A stretch of 64,000 nucleotides of DNA from Jacaranda mimosifolia (Eukaryota > Streptophyta > Magnoliopsida > Lamiales > Bignoniaceae), in NCBI GenBank assembly GCA_018894105.1, contig CM032121.1, forward strand, positions 3,457,007 through 3,521,006. The letters run 5' to 3'. Both the position numbers and the translations under genes were made by a program. The notes under the pieces are model-generated. The model saw nothing but the letters and a program-made list of their open reading frames with translations. It had not been told where the DNA came from and searched no databases. The number at the start of each line of letters is the position of its first letter. The first letter of the stretch is position 1. Shown here one piece after another: positions 12,597-23,579 of this stretch.

Positions 12597-12698
12597 AACC
12601 TGAAAACTTGAACGAACGGCTGCCTGTGATGTCGCAGTAGAAGGAGTAAAGGGAAGAGGGTTTTGGTTCAAAAGCGACGAGATCGAGTGCGTCCGCAT
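9320..12698 (-). CDS. Acidic protein with one U1-like C2H2 zinc finger (eight exons)
   Basis: I cannot name this gene. Reading down the minus strand, exons fit as 12698-12600, 12475-12448, 12127-11885, 11625-11575, 10517-10276, 9777-9655, 9540-9478 and 9388-9320. All phases agree and give about 305 residues. Order of features: a Ser/Thr-rich N-terminus; a short EIWGTGIE segment; a basic patch (MIKRRFYRFEHGD); a Ser run and a long Glu run from a GAA/GAG repeat; an Asp/Asn-rich linker; one finger CKLC-x13-HLNSKRH; then a Lys/Arg-rich tail ending near KRRKNDS. Such fingers usually bind RNA or DNA, so a nuclear or nucleolar role is a guess. One intron has a GC donor (AAG|GCAAGT at 10275) and splits the finger between Lys and Arg-His; exon 2 is only 28 bases. 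The first coding exon and the last acceptor (9389) are the least certain parts; translation could instead start at the ATG at 12104-12102. Confidence 0.72.
11938..11996 (-). repeat. Coding GAA/GAG microsatellite (poly-Glu)
   Basis: TTC/CTC triplets on the plus strand encode 13 glutamates, a glycine and six more glutamates in the zinc-finger gene. The duplicated exon at 52385-52612 has a shorter, interrupted version and is 15 bases shorter overall, which keeps the frame. Confidence 0.85.
12557..12592. repeat. GA microsatellite in intron 1 of the zinc-finger gene
   Basis: An uninterrupted GA dinucleotide run of about 36 bases. It begins only a few bases inside the intron after the donor at 12599. 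Confidence 0.9.
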
Positions 12699-14485
12699 AA
12701 AGTTATGCTTGGCACGTGGAAGTTTTTGATAGGCTGGATGGGGTCCTTCTCTTTTTGACCTTTTTGAAGTAGCGATTAGCTTTTGGTCATCGTGCGAATG
12801 GGCATGGAATCAATGTTTTGAAAATCAGATTGAATCAATTATCGAAGGGCAGTTCGATTCGATTGAAATATAAAAATTGGTGATGATTAAAATTGATCAA
12901 AAAATCGATACCCGTAAAAAAAAAAAAATTAAAAATTAAAAATAATGATTAAAAATTTTAGACATGTTTTATGTTACTTCTTAGTCATATGCTAACACTT
13001 TTGAGTTTGAATTCAACATCAAAATAGTGGAATTATCAGTACACCCCTTTATTTTGGTGAAATAACAAATGTGGTTCCCAAATTTATAAACTAAATTTAC
13101 CTTGGTTTCAACCATTCAACTTGTAACTCACATCGATTTATGAGGAAATTATACTATACTTATGGATGAAATTTTTTTTATTTCATTCTTTTTGGTTTAT
13201 TCAAATTTTGTAATGTAAATTTTTTTTATATTATTATTTTTTAATAATTTCTCTCAGACTCATATTCAATATTTAAAAATCTATTGCTAGTGTCATGAAT
13301 CAATTATATAATCATATTTTTCCTCTTAGAATCGTCAAATTGAAATATGAGAAGTATCTATATGTTACTCGATATTATTTTCAACTCACATTGATTTATG
13401 AGGAAACTATACTATACTTATGGATGAAATTTTCTTTATTTCATTATTTTTGGTCTATTCAAATTTTGTAATGTAAATTTTTCTTATATTATTATTTTTT
13501 AATAATTTCTCTCAAACTCATATTCAATATTCAAAAATCTATTGCTAGTGTCATGAATCAATTATATAATCATATTTTGCCTTTTAGAATCGTCAAATTG
13601 AAATATGAGAAGTATCTATATGTTATTCGATATTATTTTCAGATAAATATGATAATTCTCCACAAAATGCATTAAGCACTATAAAAGCTTTTTAAAATTT
13701 TATTCCTTCAAAATATCTTTCTCTCTTGATACACACACTGTAATGAATTAAACGTTATAATAGCCTTTTAAGATTTTATTCCTCAAAAAACATCGCGCTC
13801 TTCCCACACAAGGTCCTACTCATTATCATCATATAAATATTTATATTTTTATACTATATCTTTTATATACATATTTCAATCTTTACATCGATGAAAAAAT
13901 ATATTTATATTTTTAGTAATTATATATAAATATATCAAGTTTTGCATTTTTCAATAGTTTTTTGAATGTAAATATCCTATTTCAATCATTGATTAATATA
14001 ATTTTATATAATAATATAATAACTTCATATGACAACACTAACCAATTAAAATCTTCAATAATATGATATTTTACTGTAGAAAACACTATTTCCAAAAAAT
14101 AAAAGTCAATTATATTTTTCTCTAAAAATACATCATTTCGTCTATTTTGAAAACAAAATCAAATATATTTTTAACTTCAATACAACTCCAAACATAACCG
14201 CCATTGCTGAACGGAAGTATGGTTTGAACTTTGAAGTGAATGATACGAAGCTTAGATTTGTCCCTTCCCTTTGATCTCTTCTTACCCAATGAACTCTCGT
14301 CCAATGCCGTACGGAGCCCTATGCACAGAAAAGGTCATCGGAAGAGAAGACTTTGCCATTGACTTCGTTTTGCAGTATCAGTCATTTATCATCTTAGTTT
14401 TGCAACTATTGGATTTTCATCTCTTCCCACAGTTTATTGCCAAATTATCTCCACCAGAATTGTTTGAGCCTGTGATTCCCAAAAT
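12699..14485. other. Intergenic between the zinc-finger gene and the NLR pseudogene
   Basis: AT-rich, no gene. 12700-12790 is the promoter side of the zinc-finger gene, and a diverged copy of it is found at 63394-63490. 13010-14100 matches 53640-54450 of block B. 14160-14485 is the 5' flank of the NLR and matches 55428-55736. Confidence 0.7.
13127..13640. repeat. 258-bp tandem duplication
   Basis: Two head-to-tail copies of about 258 bases, 13127-13384 and 13385-13640; for example the word TGAGGAAA/C-TATACTATACTT is at 13141 and 13399. Block B has only one copy of this sequence (about 53750-54000), so the doubling probably happened in A after the blocks separated. Confidence 0.85.
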
Positions 14486-17400
14486 ATGGCCGATTTACTT
14501 GTTTCTGCGCTTGTTTCAACAGTTGTGGGGAACCTGAACTCTGATGCACTGCAGGAGATTGGACTTGCCTGAGGCTTGAATGACGAGCTCGACAGACTTG
14601 AAAGTATACTTAGTACAGTTAAGCTTGTGCTCCAAGATGCTGAACAGCCGCAGAGGAAGAGCGAGCCAGTCCATTACTGGCTAAGAAAGCTCAAAAATGC
14701 TGCTTATGATGCTAAAAATATATTGGAGGAGATCGAGATTGAGGGTTTCAGACGAAGGGCGGATTCCCAAAAAGGTACGCATCGCCGACTAAATTCCTTC
14801 TTCTCTCAGCGAAATCCATGGCTATTCCGTTCCAGAATTGCTCGTAAAGTGAAACTTATAAGGGAAAGATTAGATGCCATAGCGGAGGAGAGACTTAAGT
14901 TCCACTTGACGGAGGGTGTTATGGAGAGCAGAGCTGGTCACGCAGTAGAGAGCAGACAGACTAGTTCACAGGTGAATGAACTAGAAACTTATGGAAGAAA
15001 ACAGGAAAAAGAAATGATAATGGGGAAGTTGATTGGTGGTACTCGTGATCATGATCTTTCTGTATATGCAATTTGGGGCATGGGCGGACTAGGGAAGACC
15101 ACACTTGCGCAACTGGTTTATAATGATGAAAGGATACAGAGGCATTTCGAATTGCAAATTTGGGTGTGTGTCTCTGATGATTTTAGCATACAGAGGTTAG
15201 TGAAAGATATTATAGAATCCATAGAAAAGTGTGGATGCAATATTTCTGCGCTGGATCCGCTGCTGCGTTATCTTCAAGAAAACCTGAGGGGGAAAAGATT
15301 TCTATTGGTTTTGGATGATGTGTGGAATGAGAATGATACGCTGTGGGATCGACTGAAGGAGGTATTAAGATGTGGATCAGAAGGCAGTGTGCTAATGGTA
15401 ACAACCCGGATTGAGAAAGTTGCTGTTATGATGGCTACGATTCCCATCCACCACCTTGGGTATTTGTCTGAAGCTGATTGCTGGTCTTTATTCAGGCAAA
15501 GAGCATTTACGACTGTAGGGGAGGAAGGGAACTTCATAGACATTGGTAAGGCTATAGTGGAGAAATGTGGTGGTGTACCTTTGGCTGTCAAGACATTAGG
15601 AAGCCTGATGCAATTTAAAAGCAGTGAAAGATAATGGTTAGCTATTAAAGCAAGTGTAATATGGAATCTATCAGATGACGAAAATGATATCTTACCTGCC
15701 TTGAGGCTAAGTTATGACAATTTACTGGCCCACATAAGGCAATGTTTTGCCTATTGTTGTATATATCCCAAGGATTATGTGATGAAGGAGAATCAGCTGA
15801 TTGAGCTATGGATGGCAAATGGGTTTATTTCCTCTGAAGGCCAAACAGACTTGCCCCTCACCGGCCATTTGATCTTCAGAGAATTGGTGTGGAGATCCTT
15901 TTTCCAGGATGCCAATAAAAATTCTGAGGGTGAAATGACGTGTAAAATGCACGATTTGGTTCATGATTTAGCAAAATCTGTTATGGGACATGAAATCTGT
16001 ATCTTGGAGCATGGCAAGGATCTGAAAATTCCTAAAATGCTTCGTCATTTGTCTTTAGATGTGACATCATATTATGGGATTGCGCAGGAAAAGATAAGGT
16101 CAAACTGCCATTGATTGATTCGAACTCGTTGCACTCACTTATTGCATATAAGGATGTGCTTCCATTTGGCCAGGAAGATCTTTCTTCCTTTCTCTCAAAG
16201 CAGCACTATCTGAGAGTGCTGCAATTGAAAAGTCTTAGATGTGTGGGTATGCCTGGCATAGAGAAATTGCCAAATTTAGTTTGCAAATTAGAACATCTTA
16301 GGTACCCAGCAATGCCATGCTATCATTGTGAAAGGTTACCTGAATCCCTCACTTGTCTCTATTTCCTTCAGACATTGAAGCTTAGTGACAGTGAAGAACT
16401 TCTTGAGTTGCCTAAAGGTTTGAAGCTTATGAAAAATCTCTGGTTTCTGGACATTGATAGCCATGATTCACTTCTTTGTACGCCGCCTGCTCTGGGAGAA
16501 TTAACTTGCCTGCAAAGGCTAAGCATTTTTATAGTGGGTCAAGACTCAGATACCCAATTAGACCAGCTGAAGGGATTAAACCTTGGAGGAAAATTGAGCA
16601 TACGGGGACTTGATAATGTCAGAAATTTCGAGGCCGCCAAAAGTGCCAACTTGATGAGGAAAAAGAATCTGACTTCTTTGAGTTTATCTTGGACGATCGG
16701 CACCAAAAACAACTCTGCAGAACATTTTGAAGAGGTTCTGGAGGGTCTCCAACCTTATCAGAATCTTGAAAAGATCTGTATTAGGTCATATCAGGGTTCA
16801 AGGTTCCCAAATTGGATCTCAAGTTTAGCTTTTAAAAGTCTAACTGAAATTTGTCTAGAGTGTTGTCATAGATGTGAACACCTTCCACCCCTTGGGAAAC
16901 TATCCTCTCTTAAATTTCTAAAGCTCTATCAGATGGATTCTATTAAGCATTTGGATGCTGGATGGCATGGAATTGTAGAAACTTCACTTCCTGCACTGAC
17001 TGATCTCACTATAGAAGGAATGCCTAATTTTGAGGAGTGGACCATACCTGATTCTGTAGAGAGCTTTCCTTGCCTAACATGTGTAAAGGTAAGAAGCTGC
17101 CCGAAGTTGAATGGATTGCCGTCTCTACCTACTCTCAGAGATTTGGAGATACGGGACTGCAGTGTGGCATTGCTTAGGTCCATAATGTTTCTTACTTCAC
17201 TTTCATCAATTCGCCTTTTTGACTTTGCTGAGTTGGGTGTTTTTCCAGGGGGCCTATTGCAAAATCACCAGGCCCTTGAGGTCCTGACAATAGGTGGATT
17301 TCCCAATACCAGGACTCTATCAGACATGCTGGATAATAAATCTGCTCTGAGAACCTTGTCTCTTGAACGTTGCTCTAATGTTGAATCTCTACCAGAGGGA

Positions 17401-17922
17401 CTCAAGCATCTCAGTTCTCTGAAGGATTTGACGATAAAAGAATGTGATAATCTTTTATCCTTTCCAGCAACCATATTGCAAGACTTGCCTTCTCTTAGAA
17501 CATTAAAAATTCGAAGTTGCAAGAGATTGAATCCACTATCAGGATCACAGCAACGAGAGTCAGCCTTGCGCTATTTGTTGATATATGGGTGTCCAGAGTT
17601 CAAATATTTTCCAGAAAGCATGCAACAGCTAACTTCTCTGACAGATCTAATAATATGGAATTGTGAAGAATTACGTTCTTTACCAAACTGGCTGGGGCGT
17701 CTTCGATCGTTGTCAGTGATGCGGATGTTTGATTTGAAGTACTTGAGCTCCTTGCCTGATGGCTTCCAGAGTCTCAAATCACTGAGAGAACTGAAGATAT
17801 ATAGATCTGATCCAGAGTTAGAGAGGAGATGCAAGAAACCAGGGGGCGAGGACTGGCCAAAAATATCACACATCCCGCACATTATTATCAATCATAAAAT
17901 TATACAGTACTGGGATATTTAA
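14486..17922 (+). pseudogene. CC-NB-LRR disease-resistance gene, inactivated (NLR-A)
   Basis: Intracellular immune receptor family of the RGA-like CNL class. The frame starts at the ATG at 14486 (MADLLVSALV) and is colinear with the intact copy at 55737-59165. Three lesions break it: Trp29 to TGA at 14570-14572, Glu383 to TAA at 15632-15634, and loss of one G near 16093, which shifts the frame until a new frame continues to 17922. The remaining sequence keeps the family motifs: Rx-type coiled coil, P-loop GMGGLGKTT, kinase-2 LLVLDDVW, GLPL box CGGVPLAV, MHD motif and a long LRR region that is still open (603 codons). The sequence around the lesions is nearly identical to the intact copy, so the gene either died recently or has been homogenised by conversion. 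A short translation product from a downstream ATG is possible, but the receptor cannot be full length. Confidence 0.9.
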
Positions 17923-18842
17923 CTACCTGGAATCAGTGGAACCCGAGTCCTCAGTCAAAAATAAATATTTTATCTATAATTAGATAAAAGATGGTAATTA
18001 TGTATTTTCCCCTCTTTCTTAATTCTCTGTGTTTTTTTGGTCATTTTTTTGTCTCATTAACTGTTGATCCATCAGGTTCTTTCTCAGCTTGCTGCACCTT
18101 AAAGTGGATCCATATCCTATGTACGTGAGTATGCTTTTCTTTCTTGATGGTGTGTGCTTCTGTGTTCGTCGTACATGTACTTTTGCACCTTGGGAATGGT
18201 TAATCTGTTGCTCAACAATGTGCACATTTTCAAGTTTTTGCTAATTGTACTGTATTATGGTTTTATTCACTAATATTGGTACTTTTATTACATTTTTGGA
18301 ATCTGTCAAATTCAAATATAAGATTCAATCAAATATTGCCAACAAAGTTTTGGTCTGCATCACATAATATGGCTATATGCCTACGTCTACAGCAGTTGTT
18401 TTCTGATATTGATAATTATAAATTATTAATTTATTTGTTTACTCATTGTTGATTGATATTCAAATATAATATTGTATTTGATTGCTTCTCTTAGAAATAA
18501 AACTAGAGTAGGAGTGAGTTTGAGCATGAAAAATAAATTTAATTAATTTGTTTAAGTTCCATATTTTTGAACATTTAAGTAGGAATAGAAGGATGATGAG
18601 CTAATATGTAGCTAGATTCATTTGGCCCTACAAAATTTAATATTATAATTTAGCTTTAATTAGTTCAATTAACTTGTATAGTTAAGAGAGATAATGAGAT
18701 TTAAATGAATATTTTAGATGATACATTAAGGTAAGGAAATTAAAAAAATGTAAAATAAAAAGAAGATTTTGTATTTCAGCTATCAGGATCCAATAAGTAC
18801 AGATAAAATAGTTTCATTCTCCAAGGATAAGATGACTGAAGG
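17923..18842. other. 3' flank of NLR-A
   Basis: No gene. 17925-18050 matches the 3' flank of the intact NLR. 18230-18475 matches 63170-63388. Beyond about 18475 the similarity to block B ends, which marks the right edge of the duplicated unit. Confidence 0.65.
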
Positions 18843-19702
18843 GGTAATAAAACTTGTGCTTCCTTCTCCAAGGATATTGTTGGGAAGTTCTTCCTGTTTG
18901 CTATCCCATCTGCTTAATGTGATGTTTGGCAATTTACTATATTATTTTAACTTATCATCAATCATTAGAATGTGCAGTTCTTTCAATGGTTTTGCCAGTA
19001 TGAATCTTTTCAAGAACTATATCTATGTTGATCCTCAATAGATCATAACTCTTCTTTTACAAATGCCAATGTTTGTAGTTTGGAGTCGGTGCACATTTGA
19101 GATATTCATTTGGCAACACGAAGGTCTCGTCTATTATGTAAAGAAATGACTCCTTTTCCTTGCATTTCCATCATCTTGGACAGCCTACAAGCAATTCTCA
19201 CAGGCCATTTCTCTTTAATTCTTTTAATGTTTGTTTTACAGAGGTAGTATACATTTGCATCATTATCTGGTATCTGTCTACATGCAGTCTAGTATGAATA
19301 AGAGAGAATAAGGTATCAAGGGCTCAGTCTGATGTGGGATTGGGTGTCAGAATTTATGCAGCAGTTACCAGAAAATAATATGACATGGCCGACATGAACC
19401 TTCCAATGATTTGTACATATATAATTCTTAGGATTTTGAGGTTAATTGATCAATTTTTTGGGTAACAATAAGTATGTTTCTTGCTGAAAGTTTCTTTTCT
19501 TCAGAAGATGTGCTGGATGATATTTATAGAGGAAAGAATAAATTTTGCATTAGGATTTCAAGGATCAAGAACACGGGAAGGCCTTAGGTATTTTCAATGA
19601 CATCCTCTTGTTCATCTCTTTTGCTGCAGGAGTGGCTAGAGGTAGTGGGTGGCAGCAGATAGGTGCCTATGTCAATCTTGGGGCACATTATCAATTGGAG
19701 AA
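18843..19702 (+). pseudogene. MATE transporter fragment (copy 1)
   Basis: Two recognisable MATE pieces. About 18843-18930 reads as the end of the large second exon (KTCASFSKDI, then GKFFLFAIPSA; compare KKTRALFSTDI and REFFQLAIPSA in copy 3). 19630-19702 reads as the start of exon 6 (GVARGSGWQQIGAYVNLGA), preceded by an intron-like TTTTGCTGCAG acceptor. Exons 1, 3, 4, 5 and 7 are not recognisable. This is the leftmost and most decayed member of the four-copy array. Confidence 0.7.
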
Positions 19703-20788
19703 ACATAACAAACAAGGTTGCTGGCTCTTAAGATTTCCAGGGGAGATTGAGTCCTCAAAGTTGAAACGTTACCGTTAACAAACGTTAATTAGGCTACCAC
19801 TTGGATAGGGTCCGTTACTTCCCTAAGGAGGTCGTGGGTTTGAACCTATTTACGATAGTAGTCTATGAACCAATCACATCTGTCATGGAGAGGTTTCGGC
19901 TGATTAGCGCTTTAATGGAGCTATGGTGGTGGGTTTGGCTCTTGGATAGTAGTTATGGCTCAAATTGGACATTTTACAGTGGCTGGAGACTCTTATGATT
20001 ACGTCTAGGAAGAGTTGCTATGTTGGTCGCCCCTCTTCTACCTTTTTTGAAAAAAAAAAAAAAGAGGGAGAGAGAGAGTGAGAATAGTTCAAAGTTTGGA
20101 CAAAAGATTTTTATATTATTATTTTTTCATGTGAAATTATGTTATGTTTTCAAAAAAATATAGTGGGTTTTATACATTTCACCTAAAAAGTTATGCATCA
20201 TCTGACGAATTTGTGAATTGATTTAAATAGTGGGAAATTTTATGTTATCTGATTGATTATATACTCAAATAAATTATAAATATGAAAATATTATATAACA
20301 TCATAAGTAACACATTGATATGATTAATATATAATTTAACAATTTATAAGGCTAGTTCTTGCGTGGCTAATGGATATCCCTTTTGCTGTCTTGCTAATTT
20401 GAACATAATGGATATCCCTTTTGCAAGAAATTTGAACATAGCGTTTTTGGTTTTGACTTTCTGATTCAGAAGCGTGGCTAATGGTCATAACTATCGCCAT
20501 CTTGCTAATTTGAGCATAACGCTTTTCCTTTTGACTTGTTATATAATAATATACATTCATTTGGCATGTAGTTTTTTATTTACATTCAATTTTTATAAGA
20601 AAGTATTTAATACACATGTCATATATTTATACAATAGAATAAAAGATGAATTAGGGAATTGAATAGAAGATTCAAACCGAAGTCATGGATGGATCCCCAT
20701 AAGATCCTTAAATATTAACCACCATTGATGCTGTCTTCTGTCTGAGCATTTCCATAACTTCCAAAGCTATAGCAAGAAAGAGAGGTAA
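19703..20788. other. Intergenic, short local repeats
   Basis: No gene. 20341-20545 contains two imperfect copies of a GCGTGGCTAATGG ... CTTGCTAATTTGA module. 20680-20788 resembles the DNA just upstream of MATE copy 4 (41640-41751), so it is probably the old promoter and leader of MATE copy 2. A poly-A plus GA tract is at about 20048-20080. Confidence 0.55.
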
Positions 20789-22055
20789 ATGGAATCTCAA
20801 TTGCCATTGTTGCTCGAGGACAATGGAAGTAAAACAAAAACCAAAAAATGTGGGGTGTTGGCTACGGAGCTCAACAAGGTTTGTTGCATAGTGTTGCCGA
20901 AGATAGTGGTGACTGTTTCATAATACCTACTGCGCATTTCGCCATTGTTTATGTTAGGCCATCTGGATGAACTCTCTCTTTCTCTCACCTCAATCCCTAC
21001 CTCTCTTGCCAATGTCACTGGCTACAGTGTCCTTGTAAGCATTCGTTAGGTTTCTTTTGCTAATAGAGTTTTCATTGACCAAACTATATATATTATACAT
21101 TAAACAATGTTGAATCTGCTGAGCAGTTTGGAATGGCTAGTGCTCTGGAAACTCTATGTGGACATGCATATGAAGGGGAGCAATATCAAAGAGTCGGAAC
21201 TTTCACATACAGTGCGGTTATGTGTTTTCTTTTAGTTTCTTTACCGATATCAATTTTATGAATCTATATAGATAAACTATTGATAGTCATGGGCCAAGAC
21301 CCTTTAATATCAGTTGAAGCTGGAAAACGTGCAATCTAGCTAATACGTTCACTATTTCCTTATGCTATTTATTCAATCTCTGGTTCGCTACCTAGAGATC
21401 GAGAGCTTGATCTTTCCAATGCTGCTAAGCACGCTTGCTGCCTTATGTTTCCATCTCCCTCTCTGTTGGGCTTTCATATTCAAGTTAAAACTTGGAAATT
21501 CAAGGGCAGTAGTTTCCATTAGTATATCTTCTTACTGGTTAAATGTCATCTTTCTTGGGTTATATGTGAAGTATTCTTCTTCCTATAACAAAACATCGCT
21601 TCTTTCTTGAGGGAAGTATTCCCAACTATGAAGAAGTTCTTCCAGTTGGCTATCCTAGCTGCCCTGATGGTTTGGTAGTTTCAGTGTGGACAGTTCTACT
21701 TGTCTTTTGTTTACATACATACTATGTAATCTTTTCTGATGTTGTCTGAACAATTCTTGAAAAAGGCTGCTGTCATAGCTTGGGATGGTGGTTGTACGAG
21801 CTCGTGATATTGCTTTCTAGTCTGCTACCGAATCTAGAGTTAGAAACATCTATTTTCTCCATATGATACATATGCTATTCTCTTATCAATTTATCTTACG
21901 ATGCAAGAACTTAACATTTCTTTTGTGTGACGTCAGTTGTTTTTCAATTATTTCATTGCACTATCACGTTCCTGATTCTTTTGGAGCTGCTACAAGGTTT
22001 GCTCTTGAATTTACTTTATGCTAAAGACAATAGATGTATTCCCTATATTGACATT

Positions 22056-22706
22056 TGTTGATTTTGCCTTGAAATTTGAGGTAAAATTGACAAGGAATGG
22101 AATAAATGGAGTGAAACTGACCAAAGTGGTTGAAATGGGCTCCAAAACACACCCCAGCGCGTATTGGAAGGACGCCGCACGCCGGGGTGCGAGGTCAGGT
22201 ACGCCAAGGCGTGTACATCAGCAAAAGAGCACGAAAAGATGCGTTGTGGGCCCCGGTGTGTAGTGAATAGTAACTTTGCGCCGGGGCGCAAATTTTTTAT
22301 GTCCCAACGCAAAGTTTCTGCCCTAGGACAATAAAGGCATGCTAGGGCACAAATTTTGTGTGCCCCAGTGCACGGCGCAGGCCCATGGGCCTTGGGCTTC
22401 GTTTTTGGGTATAAATTTAGTGTTTTTCTTCCAAGAAAGTATCACGAACATAACACAAGGGCTTCTTTACTGCTTTTGAGTAATTATCTCAAGACGGAGT
22501 TTAGAACAAGGGTGTTAAGTGTTTTTGTGAGATTTGTGGAATTCAAATTTGTACTTGTACTTTGATTTGAGATCAATAAAATTCCTTTTTTTTGTTGGGT
22601 GGATTAGGTACATCGCCGAACCACGTTAAATCTTGTTGCCACTTTACATCGAATTACTTTATTGTTATTTTATTATTTTCGTAATAGTTCCTCTTGGGTT
22701 TCAACA
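22056..22706 (+). repeat. 5' LTR of the Copia element
   Basis: 651 bp, starts TGTTGATTTT and ends TTTCAACA. It contains a TATA box (GTATAAAT near 22410) and an AATAAA near 22575. Confidence 0.93.
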
Positions 22707-22736
22707 AATTGGTATCGGAACAGGTTGGACCAGATA

Positions 22737-23579
22737 TTAAGAATGAAGTACGAGGTAGACAAATTCGATGAGAAGAACGACTTTGGGCTGTGGAAGATGA
22801 AGGTTCACGTCCTCCTGTGTCAACAAGGATTACAGAGATCGTTAAAGGGCCGAGATTCCTTGTCGAAAATGCTGAAGGACGAGTTCATGGCAAAGGTTTA
22901 TGGTACTCTGGTGTTATCATTGGCAGATAACGTACTGAGAGAGGTCGCTACGAAAAGTACGCCAGCGAATTTATGGAAGAAGCTGGAGAGTCTATATATG
23001 ACGAAATCCCTAACTAATCGGCTATATTTGAAACAACGATTATACACATTAAGAATGAAGGAAGGCACATCTATCACTCAACATATTAATTTTTTTAATA
23101 AGGTCATTCTGGATCTCGCTAGTATAGATGTTAAAATTGGTGATGAGGATCAAACTTTAATTCTCTTGTGTTCTCTGCCAAAATCTTTTGAGCACTTAGT
23201 TACTACTTTGCTGTATGGGAGAGATACGATTTCAATAGAGGATGTGAAGGCCTCATTGAATTCCAATGAGTTGAGAAAATATGTCCTGGGCAACAACGAT
23301 GGTGAAAGCGGGGAAGGATTGGTGGCTAAAGGGAGACTGAGAGAAAGGGAAAGAAGTAGAGGTCGATCGAAGTCCCGAACCAAGCCTAGAAATTATGACA
23401 AGTGTTTTAGGTGCGGTGGAAATGGGCATTGGAAACAGAATTTTTCGGAACGAGGAAAGACGAAGGATGCAGGTGAAACTTCTGATAAGAAACGGGATGA
23501 TGTCAGAGGAATTGTTGAGGATGAGTCTGATGGTGCGCTTGTTCTTAACGTTACTGAAACTTTACTAAGCTCTGAATGA
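22737..23579 (+). CDS. Copia gag-like polyprotein segment
   Basis: Open frame of about 280 codons following the primer-binding site. It begins near MKYEVDKFDEKNDFGLWKMK, the typical Tnt1/Tork-like gag start. It includes the UBN2-type middle region (LWKKLESLYMTKSLTNRLYLK) and a zinc knuckle CFRCGGNGHWKQNF in which the final Cys is replaced, so the knuckle is probably inactive. It ends in a TGA where the frame should continue into protease (ILDSGCS). Confidence 0.85.
   Translation, partial: LRMKYEVDKFDEKNDFGLWKMKVHVLLCQQGLQRSLKGRDSLSKMLKDEFMAKVYGTLVLSLADNVLREVATKSTPANLWKKLESLYMTKSLTNRLYLKQRLYTLRMKEGTSITQHINFFNKVILDLASIDVKIGDEDQTLILLCSLPKSFEHLVTTLLYGRDTISIEDVKASLNSNELRKYVLGNNDGESGEGLVAKGRLRERERSRGRSKSRTKPRNYDKCFRCGGNGHWKQNFSERGKTKDAGETSDKKRDDVRGIVEDESDGALVLNVTETLLSSE

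Larger units (their letters stand above)
11150..18475. repeat. Segmental duplication, block A
   Basis: This block is matched by block B (51262-63390) in the same orientation and order: part of the zinc-finger gene, its upstream AT-rich DNA, the NLR gene and the NLR 3' flank. Matching pairs read by eye: 11150-12240 with 51262-53135; 13010-14100 with 53640-54450; 14160-18050 with 55428-59290; 18230-18475 with 63170-63388. The breaks in colinearity are explained by insertions in B or local loss. Confidence 0.85.

Noticed and set aside
12453..12600. SLSLSLSL-rich C-terminal half of the minus-strand ORF at 12453-12698
   Set aside because: It is the GA microsatellite translated through the donor at 12599. 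Only the part before 12600 fits as an exon.
14576..15634. A 352-codon NLR reading frame taken as a short functional gene
   Set aside because: It is the piece between two nonsense codons of NLR-A. Comparison with NLR-B shows that the true start is at 14486 and that the frame should continue.
15210..17891. Antisense ORFs across the NLR genes (also at 56461-59125)
   Set aside because: They are shadows of the conserved coding frame, present in both copies because the sense sequence is conserved.
16111..17922. A separate 603-codon LRR-only gene
   Set aside because: It is the LRR half of NLR-A after a 1-base deletion near 16093. It has no promoter or start context of its own.
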